In this document: positions 44,878 to 53,393 of the stretch, in pieces
Layout: each line of letters opens with the position of its first letter
Numbering within the stretch: position 1 is the first letter of the stretch
Position numbers and translations under genes: made by a program
NCBI RefSeq assembly: GCF_017833525.1
Contig: NZ_JAFICD010000010.1
Span: 124,001 to 188,000, forward strand
DNA length: 64,000 bases
Source: Duganella sp. 1411
Lineage (GTDB): Bacteria > Pseudomonadota > Gammaproteobacteria > Burkholderiales > Burkholderiaceae_D
Direction of reading: 5' to 3'
The notes under the pieces: generated by a model
What the model was told of the DNA's origin: nothing
The model's input: the letters and a program-made list of their open reading frames with translations, nothing else
Databases searched by the model: none

Positions 44878-45330
44878 TCACAGCACGGAAATAAGGTTCA
44901 CTTCGAACTTCAGCGGCTGGCCGGCCAGCGGATGGTTGAAGTCGAAGAGGCAGGTATCGTCGCCCAGCTCGCGCAGGATGCCGGCGAAGCGGCCGCCGCC
45001 GGGCGCGGCGAAGTCGACCAGGTCGCCCACTTTATAGTCGGCGCCGGGCACCGAGTTCTCGTCCAGGGTGGCGCGCGTGACTTCGCGCACCAGTTCCGGG
45101 TTGCGCGGGCCGAAGCCGACGCCCGGTTCCAGCTCGAACGTCTTGTGCGTGCCCTCGGGCAGGCCGATCAGCAACTCTTCCAGCACCGGCGCCAGCTGGC
45201 CCTGACCCAGCATCAGGGTCGCGGGATTTCCACTGAAGGTAGTGACGATATCAGTACCGTCCAGCGAGGCCAGACGATAATGCAGGGTGAGATAAGCCGA
45301 TTTGGTGACGACAGGTTGCGCGTTGGACAT
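44878..45330 (-). CDS. fkpB: FKBP-type peptidyl-prolyl isomerase (SlpA/FkpB-type)
   Basis: 150 residues with the SlpA/FkpB architecture: FKBP half-domains split by an IF insert. LTLHYRLASLDGTDIVTTF at the start, LGQGQLAPVLEELLIGLPEG and FDFNHPLAGQPLKFEV near the end are diagnostic. Cytosolic chaperone/isomerase. It is divergent from the Phd/RelE module, with a 150-base gap containing that module's promoter. Confidence 0.94.
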   Translation of the reverse strand: MSNAQPVVTKSAYLTLHYRLASLDGTDIVTTFSGNPATLMLGQGQLAPVLEELLIGLPEGTHKTFELEPGVGFGPRNPELVREVTRATLDENSVPGADYKVGDLVDFAAPGGGRFAGILRELGDDTCLFDFNHPLAGQPLKFEVNLISVL

Positions 45331-45415
45331 GACTTGAGGTTCGGTGAGCTAGCAAAGGCTATATTGTAAGCCACCTTGCCCCTCGCGCCCGCCGCCTGTG
45401 CTGATTTGGGATCAA

Positions 45416-45443
45416 TTGACTGCGCCGCCCAAGGGTGTATATT
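45416..45443 (+). promoter_or_regulatory. Sigma-70 promoter of the Phd/RelE module
   Basis: TTGACT (45416-45421), a 16-base spacer and TATATT (45438-45443), 38 bases before the antitoxin ATG, which has AGGA upstream. Confidence 0.7.
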
Positions 45444-45480
45444 GATTTCGCCTGTAGCGCATGATTTTTTAGGAATCGAC

Positions 45481-45786
45481 ATGACCACCGCAGCGCCCCT
45501 TAAGATATACAACGCCAAGGATGCGGAGACGCAGTTCGGGGAAGTCCTCAACGAGGCGTCGCGCAAGCCCGTTGGCATCACCAAGCGCGGTCGTGTCGCC
45601 GCATACATCCTCTCAAGGCGCGATTTCGACGCCATGGTATCCCGCATCCAGGAACTGGAAGATCAACTTTGGTTGGCAAAAGCCGATCTGGCGCGCGAGG
45701 GGGGCTTTGTCGGGTCCGAGCGGGTGAAGACCATTCTTGGCGCTATAGGGGACGTTCAAAATGAGGAAGCTGGCGCTAACTCATAA
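45481..45786 (+). CDS. Phd/YefM-type antitoxin
   Basis: 101 residues. The N-terminal half follows the Phd/YefM DNA-binding pattern: YNAKDAETQFGEVLNEASRK, then PVGITKRGRVAAYILSRRDF. The C-terminal half would wrap the toxin. ATG at 45481 is chosen by AGGA spacing and the promoter; the frame open from 45376 extends through the promoter. It overlaps the toxin by 26 bases. Confidence 0.88.
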   Translation: MTTAAPLKIYNAKDAETQFGEVLNEASRKPVGITKRGRVAAYILSRRDFDAMVSRIQELEDQLWLAKADLAREGGFVGSERVKTILGAIGDVQNEEAGANS

Positions 45787-46036
45787 TGCCGAGAAGTTTT
45801 GGTCCGGACTGGAGCCCAAGATCTACAAGCAAATCGGCCGAACCGTACTCGGACTCTTGCGTAATCCGGAGCCACATGACAGTTCCCTCCTCAAGGGCGG
45901 GAAAAATCGTGAGCGCAGGGTGGACGCCGGCGAATATCGCGTGATCTACGCCGTCACCGACGATACGATCGAAGTGCTGGTGATCGGCAAGCGCAACGAT
46001 GCCGACGTCTACAAACAATGGGACCGAATGAAGTAA
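45761..46036 (+). CDS. RelE/ParE-type toxin
   Basis: 91 residues: KFWSGLEPKIYKQIGRTVLG helix-turn-helix hairpin, LKGGKNRERRVDAGEYRVIY strand region and VLVIGKRNDADVYK at the C-terminus, the RelE fold order. RelE toxins cut ribosome-bound mRNA. Antitoxin-first order is opposite to the module at 18.2-18.9 kb. It lies between fkpB and radC. Confidence 0.88.
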   Translation: MRKLALTHNAEKFWSGLEPKIYKQIGRTVLGLLRNPEPHDSSLLKGGKNRERRVDAGEYRVIYAVTDDTIEVLVIGKRNDADVYKQWDRMK

Positions 46037-46125
46037 CTTCGGACTCAAATCGCCTTAATCAGACTCCCATCAGTATTCCAACTTCCGCTTTGACCACAAT
46101 GGGTACTTCTTCCCGGAGGATACCC

Positions 46126-46800
46126 ATGACGATCAATGACTGGCCGGCCGAACGCCGCCCGCGCGAACGCCTGATCCGCGAGGGCGCGGGCGCGCTGTCG
46201 GACGCGGAATTGCTGGCGGTATTTCTGCGCATCGGCGTGCCGGGGCAGGACGCGGTGCAGCTGGGCCAGCACATGATGCACCATTTTGGGTCGTTGCAAC
46301 GGCTATTTGGCGCCTCGCTGCCGGAGTTCTCCGCAATCCACGGCCTGGGGCCGGCCAAGTTCGCCCAATTGCAGGCGGTGATGGAGCTGGCGCGGCGCGC
46401 GATGCTCGAGGAAATCAGGTCGGGCGAGACGCTGGCTTCGCCGCGCGCGGTCAAGGACTATCTGCGGCTCTCGTTCAGCGGCAAGAGCTTCGAATCGTTT
46501 CACGTGCTGTTCCTGGACGTCAAAAACCGCCTGATCGACAGCAAGGAATTGTTTCGCGGCACGTTGACCCATACCAGTGTCTATCCGCGCGAAGTGGTCA
46601 AGGAGGCGCTGGCGTGCAACGCCGCCAGCGTCATGCTCGCCCACAACCACCCTTCCGGCACGCCGGACCCGAGCGAATCGGATCTGCGGCTGACGCGCGC
46701 GCTGGTGCAGGCGCTGGCCCTGGTCGACATCCGCATCCTCGACCATTTCGTGGTGGCGGGCCACCAGGTGCACTCGTTCGCCGAGCACGGGCAGATGTGA
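46126..46800 (+). CDS. radC: RadC-family DNA repair-associated protein (JAMM domain)
   Basis: 224 residues. N-terminal helix-hairpin-helix region (LSDAELLAVFLRIG, GLGPAKFAQLQA) and a C-terminal RadC/JAMM domain with the metal motif HNHPSGTPDPSESD and a preceding glutamate. ATG at 46126 has GGAGG at 46115-46119. Function of RadC is still debated (repair or recombination). Neighbouring rpmB-rpmG matches the conserved radC-rpmB-rpmG order, interrupted here by one gene on the other strand. Confidence 0.95.
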   Translation: MTINDWPAERRPRERLIREGAGALSDAELLAVFLRIGVPGQDAVQLGQHMMHHFGSLQRLFGASLPEFSAIHGLGPAKFAQLQAVMELARRAMLEEIRSGETLASPRAVKDYLRLSFSGKSFESFHVLFLDVKNRLIDSKELFRGTLTHTSVYPREVVKEALACNAASVMLAHNHPSGTPDPSESDLRLTRALVQALALVDIRILDHFVVAGHQVHSFAEHGQM

Positions 46801-47565
46801 TCAGGGCGCCACGAAACGCTTGCTGGCGAAGGCCAGGCGCTTCGCCTTCCCGTCGGCAATCAAGGTCGCGGCGATGTACTCCTTACCCTTGGTCAAGCCG
46901 CCTGCGGGGATGCTGAAACTGGTCACTTGCGCCGGCACCACGGTCTGGAATTTGATCGGATTGGCGCCGCCCGCCTTCGCCATGCCCGGCTCGATCACGT
47001 ACACCAGTGTCATGGCCGCGTTGGGCAACTTGGGCCACGACACTTTCGAGGCCGAGACGGTAACCTTGAAGCTGGCCGGCTGGTTCTGCTCGACGGCGAA
47101 CATCTCCCAACTACCGTTCGGCCCGATGTAGTACTTGATGCAGCCGGGAACATCCTTGAACTGCTTGCCCGCGGCATTCGAATACACACCTTTGTAGTAA
47201 CCGCTGGCCGGATCGTAACGCCCCTGATACGGCCCGGACTGCGCGCTGTTATCGATGTTGCCGGACCACGTGCCGCTCAGGTCGTAGCCCGCCTTGTTTC
47301 CCTTGACCGTGCCGACGTTGCTGCTCTGGCAGCCGACAAAGGTGAAAAACATCGCGCCCTCGAACGCGGCATCCTTCTCCGGCAGGTTCAGCACGAAGGC
47401 GCCGGGCATCGGGTCCTCCGGATTGGACAACGGGTCCTCCTGGTAATAGCCGACATACAGGCCGCCCGGCGCGGACGGGCCGGCGGCGACGGCCAAGCCT
47501 CCGGCGGACAGCGCCGACAACGCCATCAGCCAGCGTAACGCGAACAGTTTTTTCCTAGCGTACAT
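46801..47565 (-). CDS. Secreted protein of unknown function
   Basis: 254 residues with a signal peptide (1-27, cleavage after AVA). The mature protein has no hydrophobic helices and is rich in Gly, Tyr and Asn; it includes GGLYVGYYQEDPLSNPEDP, two short lipocalin-like strands (AFEGAMFFTFVGCQ, YDLSGTWSGNI) and two cysteines (FVGCQ, DVPGC) that could form a disulfide. A C-terminal segment (about 170-254) looks like a fibronectin-type strand domain. I do not recognise the family. It ends exactly at the radC stop, tail to tail. Confidence 0.7.
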   Translation of the reverse strand: MYARKKLFALRWLMALSALSAGGLAVAAGPSAPGGLYVGYYQEDPLSNPEDPMPGAFVLNLPEKDAAFEGAMFFTFVGCQSSNVGTVKGNKAGYDLSGTWSGNIDNSAQSGPYQGRYDPASGYYKGVYSNAAGKQFKDVPGCIKYYIGPNGSWEMFAVEQNQPASFKVTVSASKVSWPKLPNAAMTLVYVIEPGMAKAGGANPIKFQTVVPAQVTSFSIPAGGLTKGKEYIAATLIADGKAKRLAFASKRFVAP

Positions 47566-47761
47566 CAGCGCAGTCTCCTTGTGGGGCGAGTGATTTCAGA
47601 TGGGCATTGTGCCAGCTTTGCAAATAAACATCATGGCAAAAGAACCAGCTTTTTACCGTCCAGCGCCTGTTCGGCCGAGCATTTCCATAGGAGAAGCACC
47701 TTCAAGTCACAATTGTTAAATTTATTGAGATTATCAAGACACAATTGTTTTTCACAAGTCA

Positions 47762-47790
47762 TTGAAAAAGCTGAGTTTTTTGGATATACT
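47762..47790 (+). promoter_or_regulatory. Promoter of rpmB-rpmG
   Basis: TTGAAA (47762-47767), 17-base spacer, TATACT (47785-47790): near-consensus sigma-70, 42 bases before the rpmB ATG. The upstream DNA is unusually AT-rich and contains two CACAATTGTT copies (47708, 47740), perhaps UP-element-like. Nothing else is seen in 47566-47761. Confidence 0.85.
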
Positions 47791-47831
47791 CTCGTTTTTC
47801 CAATTGTGGAATGTCTTTTAAGGAGTGCGTT

Positions 47832-48068
47832 ATGGCACGTGTTTGCCAAGTTACTGGGAAGAAGCCGATGGTCGGCAACAATGTTTCCCACGCAAACAAC
47901 AAAACCAAACGTCGTTTCCTGCCTAACCTGCAGAACCGTCGTATTTTTGTTGAATCTGAAAACCGCTGGGTATCCCTGCGTCTGTCCAACGCTGGTCTGC
48001 GCGTCATCGACAAGGTCGGCATCGACGCCGTTCTGTCGGACATGCGCGCCCGTGGCGAAAAAGTCTAA
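47832..48068 (+). CDS. rpmB: 50S ribosomal protein L28
   Basis: 78 residues: MARVCQVTGKKPMVGNNVSH, KTKRRFLPNLQNRRIF and a C-terminal helix. Normal L28 length. AAGGAG precedes the ATG at the right distance; a 7-residue upstream extension is not used. rpmG follows by 12 bases. Confidence 0.98.
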   Translation: MARVCQVTGKKPMVGNNVSHANNKTKRRFLPNLQNRRIFVESENRWVSLRLSNAGLRVIDKVGIDAVLSDMRARGEKV

Positions 48069-48080
48069 TTAGGAGCTACC

Positions 48081-48248
48081 ATGGCAAAAACTGGCCGCGA
48101 CAAAATCAAACTGGAATCGACCGCAGGCACGGGTTTCTTCTACACCACCACCAAGAACAAGCGCACCACGCCTGCTAAAATGGAGATCATGAAGTTCGAT
48201 CCTAAAGCACGCAAGCACGTCATGTTCAAAGAAACCAAGATCAAGTAA
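48081..48248 (+). CDS. rpmG: 50S ribosomal protein L33
   Basis: 55 residues beginning MAKTGRDKIKLESTAGTGFF and ending FKETKIK. It includes YTTTKNKRTTPAKMEIMKFD, the L33 core, and lacks zinc-binding cysteines (the C-minus type). AGGAG lies 7-11 bases upstream. It ends just before a terminator. Confidence 0.97.
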   Translation: MAKTGRDKIKLESTAGTGFFYTTTKNKRTTPAKMEIMKFDPKARKHVMFKETKIK

Positions 48249-48273
48249 TCAACGATCTTCGCTTCTTCAAAAG

Positions 48274-48303
48274 AACCGCCAGCGCAAGCCCGGCGGTTTT
48301 TTT
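48274..48303 (+). terminator. Terminator of rpmB-rpmG
   Basis: AACCGCC, 11-base loop, GGCGGTT, then six T residues. Confidence 0.85.
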
Positions 48304-48314
48304 ACGTCTCCACT

Positions 48315-48434
48315 CCGGGGTCAGGTCCACCATTTCTACACGCGCTGAGCCGTATCGACACACTTCGCGCGCTTTTACAGGCAAATCGGCCGCCCACAGC
48401 CCAGTTCGTGTAGAAATGGTGGACCTGACCCCGG
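48315..48434. repeat. Inverted pair of the GTGTAGAAATGGTGGACC repeat
   Basis: CCGGGGTCAGGTCCACCATT followed by TCTACAC at 48315-48341 is the exact reverse of 48408-48434 (27 bases), with a 66-base spacer. The same motif occurs twice, in direct orientation, at 23703-23728 and 23811-23836. It separates rpmG from the desaturase gene. Confidence 0.85.
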
Positions 48435-48440
48435 ATGTAA

Positions 48441-48465
48441 AAAAGGCCCCGAACGGGGCCTTTTT
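48441..48465. terminator. Bidirectional terminator near desaturase 3' end
   Basis: AAAAAGGCCCC, GAAC, GGGGCCTTTTT: a hairpin with A and T runs on both sides, 16 bases past the desaturase stop on the minus strand. Confidence 0.85.
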
Positions 48466-48481
48466 GTTGAAGCGGAGCTAC

Positions 48482-49684
48482 TTAGGCGTAGCTGCGCAGA
48501 CGCAACGAAAACTCCTGCAGCGATTTGATGCCCGACGCTTCGGCGCGGTTGCACCAGTCCTGCAGCTTGTGCAGCAGCTGGTCGCGCGTGAAGTGCGATC
48601 GCTCCCAGATCACGCCCAGCTCCACACGCATGTTGTGCATGGTTTCCAGCGCTTTGCTGTGCTGGAACAATTCAACCAGTTGCTGCTGCTGTGGCGCTTC
48701 CAGCTTGCCCGGCTCGCGCTGCAACAGCTTGCGCGACGATTTGAGGAAACGCGATTCCAGCTGCGCCTTGTCTTTCAGGTGCTCCACCTCTTCGTGCCAG
48801 GCGGCCTTGATCGATTTGGCGTACTTGGCCATCACGTCGTAACGGTTGGCGATGACCGACTGCAAGGTGTCGAAGTCCGCTTCCAGTTTGCCCTTGGCGA
48901 ACTTCGGCTCCGGCGCGCGTTTCTTGACCTTGGCCAGACCCATCATCTCCAGCGCGCGGATGTAACCCCAGCCGATGTCGAACTCGTACCATTTCGACGA
49001 CAGCTTGGCCGACGTCGCGAACGTATGGTGGTTGTTGTGCAACTCTTCGCCGCCGATCAGGATGCCGAACGGGATGATGTTGGTGGCCGCGTCCGAGCAG
49101 TCGTAGTTGCGGTAGCCCCAGTAGTGGCCGATGCCGTTGATGATGCCGGCCGCCGTCACCGGAATCCACATCATTTGCACCGCCCACACGGTGATGCCGA
49201 TAACGCCGAACAACATGACGTTGATCACCAGCAGCGACGCCACGCCCTGCCAGCTGAACCTCGTGTACAGGTTGCGCTCGATCCAGTCGTCAGGCGTGCC
49301 ATGGCCATACTTTTCCATGGTTTCCAGGTTCTTCGATTCGGCGCGGTACAGCTCGGCGCCTTCCCAGAACACTTTTTTGATGCCGCGGGTGACCGGGCTG
49401 TGCGGATCTTCCTCGGTGTCGCATTTGGCGTGGTGCTTGCGGTGGATCGCCGCCCATTCCTTGGTGACCTGGCCGGTGGTCAGCCACAGCCAGAAACGGA
49501 AGAAGTGGCTCGGGATCGCGTGCAACTCCAGCGCGCGGTGCGCCTGGTGGCGGTGCAGGTAGATGGTAACGCTGGCAATGGTGATGTGGGTAACGGCCAG
49601 GGTGTAGAAAAACACTTCCCAGGCGGTGAATCGGGTCACGCCGTTAGACAAAAAATCCAATACCGCATTTAAACTAAAGCTCAT
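48482..49684 (-). CDS. Membrane fatty-acid desaturase (acyl-lipid/acyl-CoA delta-9 type) with helical C-terminal extension
   Basis: 400 residues. Three histidine boxes bind the di-iron centre: HRHQAH (44-49), HRKHH (81-85) and HNNHH (216-220). About four membrane helices surround them. After about residue 260 comes a 140-residue charged, coiled-coil-like extension not needed for the desaturase fold (for example LQSVIANRYDVMAKYAKSIK). Introduces a double bond into membrane acyl chains, typically as a cold response. It is transcribed alone. Confidence 0.92.
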   Translation of the reverse strand: MSFSLNAVLDFLSNGVTRFTAWEVFFYTLAVTHITIASVTIYLHRHQAHRALELHAIPSHFFRFWLWLTTGQVTKEWAAIHRKHHAKCDTEEDPHSPVTRGIKKVFWEGAELYRAESKNLETMEKYGHGTPDDWIERNLYTRFSWQGVASLLVINVMLFGVIGITVWAVQMMWIPVTAAGIINGIGHYWGYRNYDCSDAATNIIPFGILIGGEELHNNHHTFATSAKLSSKWYEFDIGWGYIRALEMMGLAKVKKRAPEPKFAKGKLEADFDTLQSVIANRYDVMAKYAKSIKAAWHEEVEHLKDKAQLESRFLKSSRKLLQREPGKLEAPQQQQLVELFQHSKALETMHNMRVELGVIWERSHFTRDQLLHKLQDWCNRAEASGIKSLQEFSLRLRSYA

Positions 49685-49797
49685 TAATACTCCAAGGTGG
49701 GCCTGTCTCGCCTTCGCGGCAACTCCGCAAATATTGCGTTTTCGACAGGCGCAGGAAGTCCATTAGTCTTGCTAACAACCTGTAATTGTACGCTGAA

Positions 49798-51177
49798 TCA
49801 AAGGTGATTTGAGGAAGGATTTCCTGAGGTCACAGACATTTCCTTTGGCACGGTCGTGCTTTCCGGGTCGGCCAGCAGCGCCGGCACGGGGCCGAGGATG
49901 CGCATTTCCCTCTGCGGGAACGGCACGGAAATGCCATGCTCTTTCAACGCGCGCCAGATCGCACGGTTGACGTCGGATGTGACGCCGCCACGACCGTTTT
50001 CCGGGTCGTCGATCCAGAAACCGACTTGCAGATCGAGACCATCGGCGCCAAAACTGAGCAAGGTGGCCGACGGCAGGCGCTCCTTGTTGACCCGCTCGAC
50101 GCTCAGCGCGGCCGCTTCCAGCAACTTGAGCGCCAGGTCGACGTCGGTGTCGTAGGCTACCGACACCCGGGTTGAAATATTGACCATGCTGCTCGACAGC
50201 GAGGAGTTCTGCACCGCGCCCGACACCAGCATTTCGTTCGGGATGATCGATTCCATGCCGTCGAGCGCCTGCAGCACCGTGTAGCGGGTGTTGATCTGCG
50301 TGACCTTGCCGCTGTACTTGTCGACCGTGATCATGTCGCCGATGGTCAGGCTGCGGTCGAGCAGGATGATGAAACCGGACACATAATTACTGGCGATCTT
50401 CTGCAAGCCCAGTCCGAGGCCGACGCCGAGGGCGCCGCCGAACACCGACAGCACGGTCAGGTCGATCCCCACCAGCGACAGGCTCACCAGCACGGCCGCC
50501 AGGATCAGCACCGCGCGCACCGTGCGCGACAGCACCACCCGCAGGCTGGTGTGCATGCCCTGCAGGCGCATCAGCCATTCCTCGAGCGCGGTGCCGGCCC
50601 ACAGCGCCAGCATCAGCATCACCACCACCGACACGATCGCTTGCAGCACGTCGGCGATCGAGACCTTGTATTTGCCCATCGGCAGGATGGTGTTGTCCAG
50701 ATACAGGTACACGTCGTCCCACATGCCGGTGATGTAGACCACGAACGCCAGCCACACCAGCACCTGGAAGATTTTTTCAAACGCCAGCATCGTCGGGCTG
50801 ATCTCGCCACGGCGGGCGAACACACGGCGCAGCAGGTAGACCGCGAAACGGATCACCGCCAGCGAACCGAAGATCGGTATCGCCACCTTGAGCAGATTGT
50901 TGGGGTGTTGGTAATACTTGAGCAGCACCAGGCGCGACAGGACCAGCAGGCCGACCACCAGCATCGGCGGCACCACCCGGCCGACGCTCTCGACGCCGAA
51001 GCGCATGATGTCGCCACGGTTTTCATTGCGTCCAAAATACTTGCGCAGCAGCCGGGCCAAGGTCCATCCCAATATCGCGGACACCACCAGCGCGGCGATT
51101 TGCCATAGCATGCTGGGGTCGCGCAGGTCGCCGGAAAGGTCTTCGATCAGGTTGAAAAGCGGCTGTTGTTTGGACAT
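49798..51177 (-). CDS. Small-conductance mechanosensitive channel (MscS family)
   Basis: 459 residues. Several hydrophobic helices lie in the first 260 residues, and the MscS pore helix and beta domain follow, with GVGLGLGLQKIASNYVSGFI and LDRSLTIGDMITVDKYSGKV. The C-terminal alpha/beta domain includes NEMLVSGAVQN. The extra N-terminal helices make it larger than E. coli MscS (286 residues). It opens under membrane tension to relieve osmotic downshock. ATG at 51177 is preferred; the longer frame runs into a repeat. Confidence 0.92.
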   Translation of the reverse strand: MSKQQPLFNLIEDLSGDLRDPSMLWQIAALVVSAILGWTLARLLRKYFGRNENRGDIMRFGVESVGRVVPPMLVVGLLVLSRLVLLKYYQHPNNLLKVAIPIFGSLAVIRFAVYLLRRVFARRGEISPTMLAFEKIFQVLVWLAFVVYITGMWDDVYLYLDNTILPMGKYKVSIADVLQAIVSVVVMLMLALWAGTALEEWLMRLQGMHTSLRVVLSRTVRAVLILAAVLVSLSLVGIDLTVLSVFGGALGVGLGLGLQKIASNYVSGFIILLDRSLTIGDMITVDKYSGKVTQINTRYTVLQALDGMESIIPNEMLVSGAVQNSSLSSSMVNISTRVSVAYDTDVDLALKLLEAAALSVERVNKERLPSATLLSFGADGLDLQVGFWIDDPENGRGGVTSDVNRAIWRALKEHGISVPFPQREMRILGPVPALLADPESTTVPKEMSVTSGNPSSNHL

Positions 51178-51258
51178 ATCTAATGCTGAGTGTGGCTGGA
51201 GGCCGTAGAGTAGCGTAAACCCGTACGCTTTTGCCTGAACGCTGGCGTTACAGCTTAA

Positions 51259-51292
51259 GGGTCGTACCCCACCACCCCACGGGGTACGACCC
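51259..51292. repeat. Palindromic intergenic repeat (GGGTCGTACCCC family), reverse orientation
   Basis: GGGTCGTACCCC, ACCACCCCAC, GGGGTACGACCC, followed by TGCATGGCCGTGCGGGTT, which is the reverse complement of the left flank of the copy at 39901. It lies between the mscS start and the methyltransferase stop. Confidence 0.85.
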
Positions 51293-51332
51293 TGCATGGC
51301 CGTGCGGGTTTACCGGCGCAAAGACCCGGAGA

Positions 51333-52640
51333 TCACTCCTCGTCGGCCACTTCTTCTTCCTTGACCGGCGCCGCTTTCTTCGGCATCGGCTTGCGCTCGA
51401 ACACGGCGGCGAAGAAGCCGTCGGTCTGGTGCTTGTGCGGCAGCAGCTTGAGGTAGTCGCCCATGTCCAGCTCGATCTTCTGCTCGGCCAGCACTTTGCT
51501 CATCGGCACCAGTTCGAAGTCCGGATGGCTGTCCAGGAATTGCTTGGCGATGAAGTCGTTCTCGTCGTCCAGGAAACTGCAGGTGGCGTACACCAGGCGG
51601 CCGCCGCCCTTGAGCAGGCGCGCGGCGCCGTCCAGGATCGCCGCCTGCTTGACCTGCAGTTCGCCGATCGCGCTTGGCTGCTGGCGCCATTTGACGTCCG
51701 GATTGCGGCGCAGCGTACCCAGGCCCGAGCACGGCGCGTCGACCAGCACGCGGTCGATCTTGCCGGCCAGACGCTTGATCTTGGCGTCGCGCTCGTGCGC
51801 GATCTGCACCGGATGCACGTTCGACAGGCCGCTGCGCGCCAGGCGCGGCTTGAGCTTGGCCAGACGCTTCTCGGACACGTCGAACGCGTACAGCCGGCCG
51901 GTGTTGCGCATCGTCGCGCCCAGCGCCAGGGTCTTGCCGCCGGCGCCGGCGCAGAAATCAACCACCATTTCGCCGCGCTTGGCGCCGACGATGGCCGACA
52001 GGATCTGGCTGCCCTCGTCCTGCACCTCGATATGGCCGCTCTTAAACAGCGGCAGGTTTTGCAGCGCGGGCTTTTGCAGCACGCGCAGGCCCAGCGGCGA
52101 ATACGGCGTCGGCGTGCTGCGGATCGGCGCTTCGGCCAGGCCGGCGGCCACTTCCTCGCGCGTGCCCTTCATGGCGTTGACGCGCAGGTCCAACGGCGCC
52201 GGCTGGTTCATGCCGTCGGCCAGCGCCAGGGTTTCTTCTTCGCCCATCTGCTCGACCAGCTTGTCGAACAGCCACTTCGGCATGTTCGAGCGGCTCGACT
52301 TGTGCATCACCTTGCGGTCGATCTGCAGGATGCGCTCGACCCACGCGACTTCTTCCTCGGTGAGGCCGCCCAGCGAGTCGACGCCGACCGCGTCGGCCAT
52401 GCCCAGCAAGGTCAGGCGGCGCATCGTGGCGCCGCCGCCCGCCTCGGAGAAATCGGTATAAAACGATTTGTTGCGCAGCACGTTGTAGATGCACTCGGCG
52501 ATGGCGCCGCGCTCACGGCCGCCCAGGCGCGGGTGGTCTTTGAAATAGCGCGACAACGTGGTGTCGGCGGGCGCGGCAAAGCGCAAAATCTCGCGCAACA
52601 CTTCTTCGGCGTTGGCGAGTATCGCTGGTGGCAATCTCAT
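51333..52640 (-). CDS. RsmB/NOP-family RNA (cytosine-C5) methyltransferase
   Basis: 435 residues. The N-terminal ~200 residues are helical. The SAM-binding core contains VVDFCAGAGGKTLALGATM, and the two active-site cysteines lie in VDAPCSGLGTLRRNPDVKW and YATCSFLDDEND, the m5C signature. The tail KKAAPVKEEEVADEE is acidic. Likely substrate is rRNA or tRNA. It lies immediately upstream of the repeat at 51.26 kb on the other side of purN, with which it is probably co-transcribed (17 bases). Confidence 0.92.
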   Translation of the reverse strand: MRLPPAILANAEEVLREILRFAAPADTTLSRYFKDHPRLGGRERGAIAECIYNVLRNKSFYTDFSEAGGGATMRRLTLLGMADAVGVDSLGGLTEEEVAWVERILQIDRKVMHKSSRSNMPKWLFDKLVEQMGEEETLALADGMNQPAPLDLRVNAMKGTREEVAAGLAEAPIRSTPTPYSPLGLRVLQKPALQNLPLFKSGHIEVQDEGSQILSAIVGAKRGEMVVDFCAGAGGKTLALGATMRNTGRLYAFDVSEKRLAKLKPRLARSGLSNVHPVQIAHERDAKIKRLAGKIDRVLVDAPCSGLGTLRRNPDVKWRQQPSAIGELQVKQAAILDGAARLLKGGGRLVYATCSFLDDENDFIAKQFLDSHPDFELVPMSKVLAEQKIELDMGDYLKLLPHKHQTDGFFAAVFERKPMPKKAAPVKEEEVADEE

Positions 52641-52657
52641 GGAATTCCTTGGTTAAA

Positions 52658-53281
52658 TTATTTTGTGGTGGTCACATGTTCGTCCACATGGACCAGGTCC
52701 TGCTCCATCGTCAACCTGCCCTCGACGAACCAGCGCACCGCGCGCGGATAAATCACGTGCTCCTGTTGCAGCACGCGCGCCGACAAGGTTTCGACCGTGT
52801 CGCCGGGCAGCACCGGCACGGCGGCTTGCGCCACCATCGGCCCGTGGTCGAGTTCGGCCGTGACGAAATGCACCGTCGCGCCATGCTCGGCCACGCCGGC
52901 GGCCAGCGCCTGCGCATGCGTCGCCAGGCCGGGGAACAGCGGCAGCAGCGAGGGATGGATGTTGAGCATGCGGCCGGCGTAGTGCGCGACAAAAGGCGCC
53001 GTCAAAATCCGCATGAAACCGGCCAGCACCACCAGATCGGGCGCGAAGCCGTCGATCACGGTCTGCAAAGCGGCGTCGAACTCGGCGCGGCTGGCATAGT
53101 CTTTATTGGCAACAACAGCCGTCTCGATTCCGTGTTCAGCGGCGAACGCCAGGCCGGAGGCGTCGGCGCGGTTGCTGATGACGGCGGCAATACGGGCGGG
53201 CCAGCGCTCGGCTTGCGCCGCGCGGACTATCGCTTCCATGTTGCTGCCGCGACCCGAAATAAGGATGACGATGTTTTTCAT
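52658..53281 (-). CDS. purN: Phosphoribosylglycinamide formyltransferase
   Basis: Purine biosynthesis enzyme using 10-formyl-THF. 207 residues from ATG 53281. MKNIVILISGRGSNMEAIVR is the canonical start, the catalytic Asn/His pair is in MLNIHPSLLPLFPG, and a Asp is in TAELDHGPMV. The upstream in-frame region (to 53497) is not conserved-looking and is ignored. Confidence 0.97.
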   Translation of the reverse strand: MKNIVILISGRGSNMEAIVRAAQAERWPARIAAVISNRADASGLAFAAEHGIETAVVANKDYASRAEFDAALQTVIDGFAPDLVVLAGFMRILTAPFVAHYAGRMLNIHPSLLPLFPGLATHAQALAAGVAEHGATVHFVTAELDHGPMVAQAAVPVLPGDTVETLSARVLQQEHVIYPRAVRWFVEGRLTMEQDLVHVDEHVTTTK

Positions 53282-53393
53282 AGGCCGACATTGTACCTTG
53301 TCCACACGGACCGGACCAGAAAATGCCGAGAAATGCTGCGGCGCAGCAGGCATCCGCCCCAGCGCGCAAGCGGGATGCGGAGGGGGAACCGGC

